Source of the DNA: Persicaria tinctoria
Lineage: Eukaryota > Streptophyta > Magnoliopsida > Caryophyllales > Polygonaceae
Direction: 5' to 3'
Assembly: GCA_037127255.1 (NCBI GenBank)
Contig: JBANSL010000004.1
Location: 77,404,127-77,468,126, forward strand
DNA: 64,000 nt
In this document: positions 1 through 13,300 of the stretch, in pieces
Layout: each line of letters begins with the position of its first letter
Position numbering within the stretch: position 1 is the stretch's first letter
Program-made: the position numbers and the translations under genes
The notes under the pieces: generated by a model
Databases searched by the model: none
Told to the model about the DNA's origin: nothing
The model's input: the letters and a program-made list of their open reading frames with translations, nothing else

Positions 1-1012
1 TTGAAATTTTTGAATAATGTCATGGAAGCTTATATTGAACTCGACGATGCAAAATTGAATTCATTAGAGATATAGCATGAAATTGCCTAGTAAAGGGAAG
101 TCACAATGAAGTGCATTATTTCTTGAAAACCATGAAAGGAGGTAAAATTTGAAGTTGCTTTTGACATGTTGCATGATAAGAGGATGGAGGACTTTATATT
201 TCCATATATGCTCACATTGTTAAATACCTAGCCTTACCTATGCTTATGCATTACACAAAAGCCATATTATGCCTTATTTCAAATATTGCTCCACCTGATC
301 TAAATATTGCCATTCTTTACCTTATTCGGGGATTATGTTGAGAATGATGTTACATTATGGAGATGTCATATGGTTGTTGTTATCATTATTGAAGTTTGTA
401 AGGAATTGTTTGAAATATATGGAAAATTTAATGAGTGAAAGAAAATCCGATCAAAGATCGACCCTGCTCTATGAGATAATAGTTTGGAGAGATGGGACAC
501 CAGGTGAGGAGTCCGAAGCACTAAGTATCCGGGGCCATTCATGACACCCATGTTTGCGACTCGCGAGAAGGCAGTGCTGAGGTTAGAGAGGTAAAAGCAT
601 TATTATTGATAAAAGCAATATGAAAGGTGATGAATCAAATATGAGAAGGAATGTGAAAGTTCAATTTCGAAATACTCCATTTCCCCGGATCAAAAGCACC
701 ACATTGCCAAAAATTGCCCACCTTTAGCCTTTTACCAATTCTACTCCTTATTTGAGCTTAAGTTGAAGTCTTCTTGATTATCAATGCTTTGTCACATAAA
801 AATTATTTGTGCATAACCCTCCTTTTCTGAGTAGATGTTGCTTTTGTATAATTGCACATGCATGAATTTGTGACACTAGTACCTTTTCGAGAATGGTAAT
901 TGATTGCAGGGTTATATGAGAATGAATCTAATATGTTGAGAGTTTGAATTCTTCCCCTGAATGACAATTAAACGTATTGCTTGAGGACAAGCAAGCTTAA
1001 GTATGGGGTGTT
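1..1012 (+). repeat. 3'UTR fragment of family A element A1
   Basis: Non-coding 3' region of a family A element whose body lies left of the window. It aligns by eye with 38850-39864 (G2) and 58610-59652 (H). It carries the conserved 3'UTR box at 531-570 and ends in a polypurine-tract module (TTGAGGACAAGC then AAGTATGGGGTG) directly before the LTR. The short ORFs here are not conserved between copies and I do not regard them as genes. Confidence 0.85.
531..570 (+). other. conserved 3'UTR box (A1)
   Basis: Copy of the box with core CATTCATGACACCCATG followed by TTTGCGACTCGCG. It is conserved in every family A, C and F 3'UTR seen in the window. Function unknown. Confidence 0.8.
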
Positions 1013-1990
1013 TGTTGTGAGCTGAATTTGCCATGTTTTACATTTAAGTTTATATCGACTTCTGCATACATTTCATTCATTTGGGTTAAAATAGTACAGA
1101 ATCTATGTATTTTATGTTTATTTGCCAAATTATGGAATCTACACCAGTTTCTGTTTAATTCGCAGAATTCGAGGCATTTTACAGCAATCCTAAGGAAGGT
1201 CAGAAAAGCTCGGAAAACAGCTAAAGAAGCAGCGGAACCAGTCGAATCGAGCTGAGAACCCAAGCTACTCGATCTCGAGTATACCTTACTCGATCTCAAC
1301 GAGCATGTCCGAGCAGCCTTGGTCGACAGAGCCTGATCGAGAAAGCTGAGCCAACCCAGCTCCGGAACCCAACTCGATCTCGACAAGACCTGGTCGAGAT
1401 CGACGAAGCCCAACGCTACACCCGGAGTCGACGAAGAGAGAAGCTGACCGAGAAGCCGAGGACGAGGAGGCCGAGCAACTGTACTCGATCTCGAGGAGAC
1501 CCTTGTCGAGGTCGAGTAGCCCAGCGCCAAATCCGAGTCCGTGCCGAGGACAAGCTACTCGACCAAGAGAGAGCCGCACACCCTAGTCGATCTCGAGGAG
1601 CCGTAGTCGAGATCGACGAGCGCCAGGAACCCAAGTCCGAGCCACATCGAGCAGAGTTAGCCGAGACGTCCAGTCGATGACGAGTCCTAGTCGATATCGA
1701 CTAGCCCGTGGTCGATGTCGAGTAGCCCAGTTTTCCAGAAACGTGTCGACGTGACGATTCCTACTCAACTTAGAGTTCCTTGGGCATGAAGAAATCCGAG
1801 AATGGCCGAAATCTATCGAGATTTATCCATGGAAGGAAATCTATCAACACATGAAGACTTACCTAGTTTAGACTTATCTTTTCCTTTTAGATTTATTTCC
1901 CTTATGTCATTTATTTATCTTTAAAGCTTTTAGATATAATTATAGATATAGATAGGATATTCTACCCTTGAATAGCAAGGATTAGAAGCC

Positions 1991-1998
1991 TATAAATA
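1991..1998 (+). promoter_or_regulatory. LTR TATA box (A1)
   Basis: TATAAATA followed by AAGCCC, at the same place in every family A LTR, after the U3 TCGA cluster. Likely the Pol II start region of the LTR. Confidence 0.65.
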
Positions 1999-2172
1999 AA
2001 GCCCTAGGGGCTGAGCATTAAGGCATCTTATTCCAATTCAGAAACACAATCAATTCCATTCAAGTAGTTAGAGAGAGAAGTTGTAAGTTGGAGTTTATTT
2101 AATGCAATTTAGTTATTTTCATCAATCAATGTCTGTTATTGCGATGAGGCGTGAGGAGTCCACCCACTTCTG

Positions 2173-2188
2173 GGGCTGGGGTGAGCCC
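2173..2188 (+). promoter_or_regulatory. R/U5 hairpin (A1)
   Basis: GGGCT-GGGGTG-AGCCC stem-loop about 180 bp after the TATA box, enclosed by CCACC/GGTGG. Present in nearly all LTR copies. Confidence 0.6.
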
Positions 2189-2993
2189 AACGGTGGCCAT
2201 GTAAGGAGATGCAGTAAAGGTCAGATCTTGTTGTGCGATTCTTCTTCTATCCCTATGAGCATGATTCTTTTGCGAGAGTTGAAGGTGATCCTTGTTTGTG
2301 TTATTGAAGCGAAAGTGATCTTAATACAACTTGGATTAATTATGTGAAAAAGGGTTAGTAACAATTAGGGTTTATGCGAAAGCCTCTATATGCCTATTTG
2401 TTAATAACGAAAGTTATTTTGATGGAAAGCATGATCTTTTATGCCTTTATGTGTTACTTTGCATGGTTATCGTTGTGGTGTTGAAACCCTGGCTTTGGAA
2501 GTGTTTAGTATATTGAATTTATTTCGTTGAATTTCTGAGTTCTGTGTTCCAAAGTTTGCATCTTTAAATTTCTGTTGTTTGTCGATTTCGAGCAAATTTA
2601 GTCGATCTCGAGTTGTTTACTCGATATCGAGTTGATTTGGTCGAGGTCGAGTTACTTGCTGAGTCTTGCTTTCTGTTTGTCAATTTGAGTTTCTGTTGTC
2701 GACTTGCTGTTGTCGATCTCGAGTACTGCTGGTCGAGATCGAGCAGTTTTCTGTCCTTGCTTTCGTTTCTGCTTTGCTTTGTTATTTCTTGTCTTTGTTT
2801 CTGCCTTTCGGCTGCTTTGTCTGTGAGAGCATGTTGCTACCTAAGAACTGCTGACGTGCTTCCTCGTGGATTCGATCCTAATTTTCTCTTACTACAACGG
2901 GAGGAAGTCTTGTATTTATTTGCTGAGACAGGGAATTCAGTCTGAACTTTATTTTATATTTATTTCATACTTGACCATCCTCCTGCAACAAAA

Positions 2994-5317
2994 GTAAGCC
3001 TCCTTTCCACTTCCTCTCGCTCGAATCGGTCCTAAAACTCCACCTTTGACCAAGCTTTCCGACCCAGGACGAAGGAACACAGCTTGAGCCTCCGACGAAG
3101 CTTATCGGACCTCCGACAAACTCCGGCGAGTCGACGCCCCTCGGTGAGCCTCCTTCCTTCCTCCTTCTTCTTTTCTTTCCTGTTCATGTGTGTATTGATG
3201 TCGGGTAGTCGGTTAGGAGCTCGGACTTGCCCATTGTCACCGGCGAGCTTCAAAAGCTCTCTCCTTTCCTTCACTTTTCTCGAACGTAGAGGTTGGGGAT
3301 GGGTAAACAGTGCCCATTTCCATCTCCCCCTTTCTTTAGCTTGGCGGGCCCCATCTTCCACATCAGCCTCCACCTTGGCGTCCAACTCAGCTGGGGCCTA
3401 TCTTTCTTTTAAAACCTCTGCTTCCTTTTTTTTTACAGAATTTGAAATGGGAGAGGGTTGGTTTGGGCCTAATTTTGTTGGGTCTTTTCCCTTCAAAACA
3501 AAAGGGTAGTGTATTGGGCCTGATTTTTGTTTTAAAAACAAATGAATTTTGGGCATGTCCTATAAATTGTATTCGATTTTCGATTTTATAAACAAAGGGT
3601 TCCGTTTTGGGGTTTAACGAAATAAAGGGGTTGGTTTGGTGATTTAAAGAACGGTTGATTTTATTAAATGAGAAAGGTTGGGATTTTAAAGGATTTAGAA
3701 ATATTTTATGGAGGTGTTTAATAAATAGTATTTAAAATATTAAATATTAGTACTTGAGTTTTAAAATATAATTGTTAAGATTTAAAGATATAATATTATG
3801 GTAAGTTAAAACAAATATAATATTATGAGACTTGGATTTTAGAAAAAGGAATTTGACGAACATTTCCCAAGTTCGGAATTTCTAACTAGTTAACTCGGAT
3901 TTCGAAATGGTTTTGGGAGTAACTTGGGAATCTGACTTGTTCGGTGACTAACTAGCATGTTGATATGATTTATTGACTAATATCATGATTTGTGTGGCAT
4001 AATGGCATGATTGGTTGACTAAAGGCATGATGAGATGTTAGAATGATGTATCGTTTGATTTATACCTCGTGAACTATGATGAAAATGATAAACTTTTGAG
4101 TTATATAAAAATGTGGCTGAATTGAACGATGAGAATCACGTGGTCTTATGGAATGTGGCGATATGAGGAATAGTTGAGTTGATGGCATGATGATTTCAAT
4201 GTGGTTATGATTCTATTGAATGATGTGTGCCTTGAGTGATTGAATGGTTAGACGTAGACTTATATATGTGTTCCTATTCTAGGTGATCTTTAATCTATCG
4301 TAATGCTTTTCTTGCTGTTCTGCACCGCCATGTAAGTCTCTTCGGAGCTTACTCAGATTGAATAGAGCTATTCTCTGCTTTAGGTGCATGATATATTAGG
4401 TGCTTGCATTCATGATCAGCATGTCATGTAGTACCATGCTAGGTTGCATCGATCGTTGAGCATTCTATTTCTTTATGTGTATGTAAACAGAACGGCCGTT
4501 ATATGTGAAGTAACTAGACTCATTGCTAGGGTTATAGGACGAACTAGTCTCATCGGGTCCCGTCCTGAGTCAATCGAGTCATGAACTTCCTTATATTATG
4601 AGATGCCTGCGGGCTTTATTGTGGAGCGGGTTAGGCATGCGTGCCGCCCGATTATGATGGAATGCATTCACGAGCTGGCAGTCTCCGCCCTATCGGAAGA
4701 TGGTGGAGGTAGGAGAGGGACATACCACTTGGTATTCTGTGCTAAGACCTTATTATTATTATGCACTTGATCTTAGGAGCATGTTAGTGTGTTAATATCC
4801 CGCCATGCATCTAGAAGCATCTTTATTAGGTATAGCGTATATGTGTGCTTAGGGTTGGGATGCAGAGCTAAAGTGGGCATCGATCTGATCCCGCCCCATA
4901 TCAAATTTTTTTAGGTATCCGTTATGCTTACTACTGTTGATGCTGATTTGAGTCCATGACCGCTGGGTCTAACATGGCGGAAAGAGAGAGTTGAGATTCA
5001 AACTTCACCAACTTAATTACGGCTCGAATTTGAACGGTTGACCATATTTTGACCCGGCTCTGCCGTGGCACCCTTTTGCAATATGCTTTACTTCCTCTAT
5101 TTGTGTGACCTTTGGTTTTCCACGCTTAGACCTATGACAGGTACACGGGACTTCCCCGGGGACTCCAACGATCCCTTCGAATTTTGGGTATGAAATCCCA
5201 CTTTAAAATGTTAGGATAGAATTTCAAACCTTCAACCTGTACTCGGGGCGCAAGATCCTAACGAGGGGTTTCATCCCTCGAAACGTAACCCGGGAATCAT
5301 AATCCCGGGCCGTTACA
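2994..5317 (+). repeat. 5' LTR of family B, 5'-truncated
   Basis: 2994-4990 matches 11468-13465. 4991-5317 is present only here and ends in GGGCCGTTACA just before the primer site. The first 1086 bp seen in the right LTR (10382-11467) are missing, and the truncated end abuts the A1 LTR. ORFs on both strands around 3032-3509 are repeated in the other LTR copy but look like nothing known. Confidence 0.8.
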
Positions 5318-5321
5318 AAGA

Positions 5322-5333
5322 TGGTATCAGAGC
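5322..5333 (+). other. primer-binding site, initiator tRNA-Met type (family B)
   Basis: TGGTATCAGAGC, complementary to the 3' end of plant initiator tRNA-Met, four bases after the LTR end. It fixes plus-strand orientation. Confidence 0.85.
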
Positions 5334-8300
5334 TTAGGTTATGCAAACCGAGTATGATAGGTTGAAGTGGTTTGGAAATGGCCCAAGGTTTTCAAATGTT
5401 TTTTCCAAAATGTTTTAGAAAGGGCAAAATGAATTTAATATGGCTAACTCAAATGGACTAAATATTAACTTGACTCAATAAATCCGGTAATCAAACAAAG
5501 GGAAACGAAGGGGTAGTAAAGGCGCTAGACCATCCCTATTGGATGTAGTTGGGAACGGGTAGGCAAAATATAGCTTGTTCTTTTACAGGTGCACTTGAAG
5601 ACTCCAAGGAACCCGAAGGTTGGAGTGACATGGGTTAGGAGGCCGTGAGGTATTTGCCCCTCCGGTCGGCCGTCCCTCGTAGGACGGTATAGATCGTCTA
5701 TGTGATTGTGTGCACTATATCCAATTGGGCCCGAGGGCGATCCTCCTTGAAGAGGATCATATTAATCACGTTGATTGCTTCCATGCTGAGTGCTATTGTG
5801 CTTAGGATGGAGAACTAATCAGTATGCCTTGACTTGAATCATGTATTGAATAACTGTGCAAACGGGATAGCGGGAGAATACCATGTTCTCATGTCATTGG
5901 AATTCTTGTCTTGTCATAATAGTTCTTCCATAATTCAAACTCCTGATGAGTTTGACTCCGTCGACCGCCCCATCAAAACATTTAGGCATGTTAGCTAAGG
6001 TCGAGGAGCTTCTGCTCTCCCTGTTTCGAGTCCTGCTCGATATCCCACCATCTATGCTTATATCGAGTCTCGTACCCGAGGTTGGTGTCTTCCACGGAAA
6101 ATTTGGGTCGGTCAACTAGCTACTTCCAGGGGTGTGTCGAATATGGGAAATTCAAGAGTATTTTAGGGAGGATGATCAATGACACAATTCCGAGTTAGAT
6201 GTGATTTGTCTTATAGAGTTATTCTTCTCGATTTTTATACCGGTCAACGGTGTCTTCTTACCACGAGATTCTAAACACAAATTCTACCATCTCCTCTCAG
6301 AAACAGTGTGAATGTTCTTGTGTCATACCGAGCGAGTCATACTAGCGTCCCACAGGGAAACACGGTGATGAGTCGATGATTGCCCTTAGAGAATTTTGTC
6401 TGGTTATAATAGTGGGCCCCCCTCTTGTGATTGTATGACATGGTGTGTTGGTATATTTCAGCATGACTTGTCTGATAACTTGCATGATTGCACTTATGAA
6501 CGAATATATATGTGTCGAATCTATGAATTCCCATCATTGTTACTCTCCCTTGAATTAGGTCCATGATAGTGTGGTCAACCCTCTTTGTATGAGTGCCATG
6601 AGAAATGAATTTCTGAGTATGTTAAGTTAATCAAATTGAATCTCATTGACTATGTATTTTCTTAATGAGTGTTGATAATATCATGTAGGATATACATCTC
6701 CTAATTATTGTCCATCATGCATCTATGTGTCATACTTGTCATACTACATGTATATGGTTGTATTGGATGTGATAGTTTTTATGCCCAAATGACTTAACCA
6801 TACCACTTGACACAATTATTAGAGTGCATCTTAACATGCTTACCTAGAACCCACATTGTTTTGACCTACTTATGTGTACACTATGTGAGTAATGAATCAT
6901 ACATGTGATATCCTATAATGCTCGCTATGTCATATATAACTTATGCTGCATATGTCTATTGTCGGTTTGTGCATACTCGATATTAATATGTCAAGCATGA
7001 TTAGTGCATGAGATGATAAGTTTTAGCTTGTCCCGTGTGCATGAAAAGTTGATTATGTGAAATGTTATATGGATGCATAGGACGCTATTCCTTTAATAGG
7101 CACATGATAGAGTGGAATGATATGATTGAAAAAAATTTGTGATTGCCATGTGCACCTATAACCTTATAGAATACCCTAAGGGCATTGTTGTAACTCTCGG
7201 GTTCGCATCTTGTCTTGAGTCTCGTCATCTCTAGTCCTGGTCTATGTCCAAATTCTTAAGGAAGTCGTGTTGTTCTCCCTTATCTCCGTGACTTCTAACC
7301 CCTCACGATCCTCTTGATGGACATTGACATAGATGAGAAAACGAGCGGTCGAATGGCATCACAGTGGGGCAACGGAAGCGTCGTGGTCCCATGGACCTTA
7401 GGATCGACGTCACCAAAGGACGGACGCCTTTCTTAGGTGGCGATTGCAGACGTAATCCTCCTAGATGATTCAAGGAATGACGTTCTTCATCCAAATTGCG
7501 ATCTCTCCTATGTGAATAGGAATCGGTGTCGTGCGATAGGCTTGAAACTAACTAACTTGATGTGCGATGACTGATATGCTGAGTTGGTAGTGAATGATTG
7601 CATGACTAACTTGTGTTTGTGATGATGTGCCTTTATGCTTAAGTGTACTAACCTGCTAGTAAATCGGTTATGGGTTATATAGGGTGTGCGGGTAGTGTAG
7701 TTCTAGAGGCGGATGACTGAGTTAAGAGTGGATTAGAGGGATTCTTGAAGGGATGTGTTGATAGGCGGGTTAGTGTGCCAGGAAAGTGTCTAGATAGACT
7801 AGGAGCGAATCGTGGGCGGCGTTGAGGATGATCGGTTAAGGAATTTCTAAGGAATCGTAGAATTTGGGACTAGGTTGTATGTGCGGTGATTTGGAGTGCT
7901 TTTGGTAAAGGATGAGGTTAAGGAATCGCTAAGGAAGAGTAGTATGAGGTTGCTTGGAAATATTTCGATCTTGGATATTCGGTTGTTCATATCAGGGTTG
8001 TATGTGTGATGAGTATTTGGGGATTGTCTAGATAGAATTGGTAGTGCTTGGGGAGTTCGTGAGTGAAAGATTTCTAGATGCGTTGGAGGAATTTAGTGTA
8101 GAGAATGAATCGGGATTTACGAGTGGAGGTTATTGTGGCTATTGAGGTATTTGAGGATGTGATATGAGCCTTCAAGGAAAAGTTGGTAGCTAGGCAAGGC
8201 GAAAGGCATTGAGAGCGCTAGAGGAAGAATGATTTTAGAAGGTGTGGCGAGATTGCGATACTTGGGAAGGTTCGGATGAGATGTCATAGGAATTATGTGG

Positions 8301-10381
8301 AAATGATGACCGGTAAAAGAAGGCCTTGGATGGTAAGGTGTCATGGTTAATAAGTAGGAGCTTGAGGCGATTTAAGGATATGAAGAGATGAGGAACTAGA
8401 GTAGGACGACTGGAGGATTTTGAATGGTTAGGGTTTAGTAAGATTTGTAATGAGGAAATTTGGGAATATCCTGAGACGATGATCTAAAATAGGTCGGATG
8501 AGGAGTCGTGGATGTTTAGGGTTCTTGATATTCGGATTTCGGAATGGGACAAGTACCTAGAATCTGTGATCGGTCATTGGGGATAGACGCGGATGATGAG
8601 GAACACGGTTATTCATGGTTATGAGATAGTACTAGACGATTTTCTGCGATAGGGTTGTCGAGAGTAGGCGGTTGAGTGGATTCTAGCAAGGTAGGATGCT
8701 TGTGTTGGTGATGCCGAGGATAATGATGGGAGTGCCAGGTATGAGATAGTTATTATGAGTTGGGTTCTTAGAGGTGGATGGTTAGTGAGAGTGGTTAGTG
8801 GTGCCGGAAGTATGATCAAGTGAGAAAGTGATTCGAGATGTCTCTTTGGGAGGTGATGGTCAGTCGTAGTCTTGAGAGCCTAGGAAGAGTCAGTGAGATT
8901 GTGGAGGGGTGTCTAGATCGACTGTGAGAGCGGCTCAGTTGAGGACTTGGGATTTCTCTTAAATGGTAAATATGTGATTGGTAGGGAACCCCTAAAACGA
9001 GGGTGTGCTTTATAGAGAGTCTTGGTAGTCGGTTGAGTTGTTAAGCTTGTCGGAATAAGGGAATTGTGCGATTAGGAACCCGGAGATATGGTTTTAGGTG
9101 GTCGAGTAGGATCTGAGGTCAGGATATAAAAGTAGGTTGGTTTGTTAGATGGCTTGAGGGCATGGGAGTTGGGATATCTAGTAGTTGGATCGGGTATTTG
9201 GCCTTGATTGCGGATAGTTATGAGGCTAGAGAGTTTGTATATAAGCGGGATGCAATGGTATTTAGAACTAGAATCGAGTTTGAGTTGGTTGACCTAGGTG
9301 AGGTTAATCCTGTCTTGAGAATTGTTGATGATGAGTGGCGATCATATTCCAATGTGGTTGGTAATTATAGGCATGTTTTCTCGAGGATGGGGCTTATTGG
9401 TATGCGGTACTTAGGATCGAGTAATGTGCAAATTTTATGCTATTAACAATGCTGGTTCTCTGAGATATTGCCATAGACAATAATGAGGTATGAGTGCTAA
9501 TATAGCTACCTTTTGAGTTTGATAGAATGCTGGTGTGCGGCGATACTTGTATGGCTCTGACGTGATAATTCTTGGTAGTTAATATAAGTATGATGTGCTT
9601 ATCTGTTTGATATGATGTGCAACCTCTATGATGTGATGTGATGGACCCTACTATGAATGATACCATGCTAAATATGTTGTATTATGTGACTATCCTTGAC
9701 ATGTGTATGATATGATCATAAACGTATGATATGATTTCTATATTGAACGATTGGTATGATATACAATGCCTTGAATTGGAATTGTTAGGATGCTACAACC
9801 GAATTGACGAACTTTGATTCTGACTTGGAACCTTGGAAGAAAATTGGGATTAGCCTTAGAGGTGGATGATTCCACCTCCTGAAATTGAAACTTGCTTGAC
9901 TAACACCGGGTTAAGGGATTTGAACGATGTCAAAAAGAACTAACATGGATTTTGGGAAATTTAATGCGATCGAGAATTTCAATGATTCTGAGACCAATCC
10001 TTTTCAAATTGTGGAACCCTTTTGAAACTTTTCCGACCCGAGCTTGCATTATGACGCCCCACAAAGTGGATACAAGCATTTTATAGGGGCCCTTATAAAC
10101 TGTTTGCTAAGACCTAGTGGAGACGTTGTAATGCTTTCGAGTTATGATATAACTGAGAAGTCGGGGGTAAGGATGTGGTAAGGGCCCATATCACACTCTC
10201 TCTACGACCTAACGGGGATATTATGATCATGACGACGATGCTGTGAGGATCTCATAGGGGCAATTATGAGGCACTTACGGGGTCAATAGAATGGTCCTTG
10301 GACTCGCCTACTTCCAACTTCATCCCCTACCTTGTTTTGGTTTTAGTCTCGGGGACGAGACTTGCTTTTAGAGGTGGATGA
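5334..10381 (+). other. family B interior, no recognisable genes
   Basis: About 5 kb with no ORF above 94 codons and no Gag, protease, reverse transcriptase or integrase motif that I can see on either strand. The sequence is rich in ATG- and TGA-containing words. It ends in TTAGAGGTGGATGA directly before the LTR start, a plausible polypurine tract. It could be a LARD interior or an old interior eroded beyond recognition. The near identity of the LTR copies argues against simple decay of a coding element. Confidence 0.6.
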
Positions 10382-13300
10382 TGTAAAGGCTCGGATTTTT
10401 AAATTCTAATTTCTCGGAAAAAAAAAATATATATCTTTTAAAGCGGGATTTAGCGGAAAAACTCTCCAACTCGGATTTTAAGACTCTTAAAGCGGATTCC
10501 GGCCAAATTTTGAATTTATGTAAAATAGATTTTTCTCCGCTTTCATACGCCGAGAATTGAAAAAATATTGTTCGGATTTCAGTATTAAATTCGAATTTGG
10601 AAAAATTGAGAATTTAGTTTAATCGAGTTCGGATAAGATCGAGAGAGCGGGTTACATAATTTAATCTTGGGAAATTTTGAAAATGAATTTGGAACCACTT
10701 TCTTTTGGGTTCTTCCTCCACTCAAACTTGTCTCTTTCCCATGTCTATCCGAAATTGCCAGCCCAAGATCTCTCTTTTTATTGTGGATATGTAGGCTACC
10801 TAGCTCACCTTTCCCCATCCTTTCTACTCCTGTTATTAGCTAAACCACAACCTCCTTCACCTTGTTCCCTCACACCACAGTTCCACCAATTTTGGCAAAA
10901 GGTCAAAATTTACAGTCTGTTGAATTCAGCCTTACAGTACCTCCCCTTCCCCTTTCTCTTTGACTTCAAACCCCCTTCACCCAATCATCCATATCTCACT
11001 CTTCATTTTCCTTCTCTCTGCTTTCATCTCCAAACAAACCCTTTTTTATTTTTGTGTTTCAAAAACCCACAGCAACTCACAAAGAAAAGGAAATCACACC
11101 ACTTTCCATTCCTGTTCCTTTCAAACAAACCCAAAGGACAATCCCCACCTTTCACCTCTTGTTCACGCAACGTACAAATGCCGCTGCCGACAACCACTAC
11201 AACACCAGCACTACCGCCACCCCCATCAGCTTCCCGTAGCCACCAGGACGCCGCCCCCGCTACAACCTCTCCTTTCACCTCGTCCTGTTTTGTCGAGGGA
11301 GAAACACCGAGCAGCCCAGCTCCATGTTCCTCTCCCTTCACGATGAGCAGCAGCCTAGGGACACACCTCCCTCCCCTCGACGTCGACGAGCCTCCCAGAA
11401 GCCCAACACCCCACCGACGCCATCTCCGGGAACCTCTGCGCCCCTGTTTTTCCCCTAAAATCGAGCGGTAAGCCTCCTTTCCACTTCCTCTCGCTCGAAT
11501 CGGTCCTAAAACTCCACCTTTGACAAAGCTTTCCGACCCAGGACGAAGGAACACAGCTTGAGCCTCCGACGAAGCTTATCGGACATCCGACGAACTCCGG
11601 CGAGTCGAGGCCCCTCGGTGAGCCTCCTTCCTTCCTCCTTCTTCTTTTCTTTCCTGTTCATGTGTGTATTGATGTCGGGTAGTCGGTTAGGAGCTCGGAC
11701 TTGCCCATTGTCACTGGCGAGCTTCAAAAGCTCCCTCATTTCCTTCACTTTTCTCGAACGCAGATGTTGGGGATGGGTAAACAGTGCCCATTTCCATCTC
11801 CCCCGTTCTTTAGCTTGGCGGGCCCCATCTTCCACATCAGCCTCCACCTTGGCGTCAAACTCAGCTGGGGCCCATCTTTCTTTTAAAACCTCTGCTTCGT
11901 TTTTTTTACAGAATTGGAAATGGGAGAGGGTTGGTTTGGGCCTAATTTTGTTGGGCCTTTTTCCTTCAAAACAAAAGGATAGTGTATTGGGCCTGATTTT
12001 TGTTTTAAAAACAAATGAATTTTGGGCATGTCCTACAAATTGTATTCGGTTTTCGATTTTATAAACAAAGGGTTCGGTTTTGGGGTTTAACAAAATAAAG
12101 GGGTTGGTTTGGTGATATAAAGAAGGGTTGATTTTATTAAATGAGAAAGGTTGGGATTCTAAAGGATTTAGAAATATTTTATGGAGGTGTTTAATAAATA
12201 GTATTTAAAATATTAAATATTAGTACTTGAGTTTTAAAATATAATTGTTAAGATTTAAAGATATAATATTATGGTAAGTTAAAACAAATATAATATTATG
12301 AGACTTGGATTTTAGAAAAAGGAATTTGACGAACATTTTCCAAGGTCGGAATTTCTAACTAGTTAACTCAGATTTCGAAATGGTTTTGGGAGTAACTTGG
12401 GAATCTGACTTGTTCGGTGACTAACTAGCATGTTGATATGATTTATTGACTAATATCATGACTTGTGTGGACTAATGGCATGATTGGTTGACTAAAGGCA
12501 TGATGAGATGTTAGAATGATGTATCGTTTGATTTATACCTCATGAGCTATGATGAAAATGATAAACTTTTGAGTTATATAAAAATGTGGCTGAATTGAAC
12601 GATGAGAATGACGTGGTCTTATGGAATGTGGCGATATGAGGAATAGTTGAGTTGATGGCATGATGATTTCAATGTGGTTATGATTCTATTGAATGATGTG
12701 TGCCTTGAGTGATTGAATGGTTAGACGAAGACTTATATATGTGTTCCTATTCTAGGTGATCTTTAATCTATCGTAATGCTTTTCTTACTGTTATGCACCG
12801 CCAGGTAAGTCTCTTCGGAGCTTACTCAGATAGAATAGAGCTATTCCCTGCTTTAGGTGCATGATATATTAGGTGCTTGCATTCATGATCAGCATGTCAT
12901 GTAGTACCATGCTAGGTTGCATCGATCGTTGAGCATTCTATTTCTTTATGTGTATGTAAACAGAACGGCCGTTATCTGTGAAGTAACTAGAGTCATTGCT
13001 AGGGTTATAGGACGACCTAGTCTCATCGGGTCCCGTCCTGAGTCAATCGAGTCATGAACTTCCTTATATTATAAGATGCATGCGGGCTTTATTGTGGAGC
13101 GGATTAGGCATGCGTGGCGCCCGATTATGATGGAATGCATTCACGAGCTGGCTAGTCTCCGCCCTATCGGAAGGGGGTGGAGGTAGGAGAGGGACATACC
13201 ACTTGGTATTCTGTGCTAAGGCCTTATTATTATTATGCACTTGATCTTAGGAGCATGTTAGTGTGTTAATATTCCGCCATGCATCTAGAAGCATCTTTAT

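Larger units (their letters stand above)
1013..2991 (+). repeat. 3' LTR of A1 (family A)
   Basis: Starts with TGTTGTGAGC right after the polypurine tract. It runs through the standard family A LTR order: conserved leader, U3 TCGA-decamer cluster (about 1260-1745), TATA box at 1991, R/U5 hairpin at 2173-2188, U5 TCGA cluster (about 2583-2750) and the GGGAGGAAGTCTTGTATTT block. The last bases should read GCAACAACA but the sequence leaves the family consensus after GCAACAA, where family B sequence begins. The LTR therefore lacks its last few bases. Confidence 0.88.

Noticed and set aside
335..544. Small ORFs in family A 3'UTRs (335-544, 15819-16100, 16293-16553, 39645-39842 and similar)
   Set aside because: Not conserved in frame or length between the aligned 3'UTR copies.
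1260..1745. TCGA arrays as a CRISPR array
   Set aside because: Units are 10 bp with irregular 5-20 bp spacing, no constant repeat length and no cas genes, in a plant nuclear context.
3032..3509. ORFs repeated at 3032-3509 and 11506-12093 in both family B LTR copies
   Set aside because: Conservation only reflects the LTR duplication. Both strands are open and no domain is recognisable.
9162..9446. 94-codon ORF in the family B interior as a gene
   Set aside because: No similarity that I recognise, no supporting context, and length expected by chance in 5 kb.
10677..11554. 264-codon plus-strand and 176-codon minus-strand ORFs before the repeated part of the family B LTR
   Set aside because: They overlap on opposite strands, are Pro/Ser/Thr- or Gly/Val-rich low complexity, and lie inside the LTR. 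Composition looks like a pyrimidine-rich leader, not a gene.
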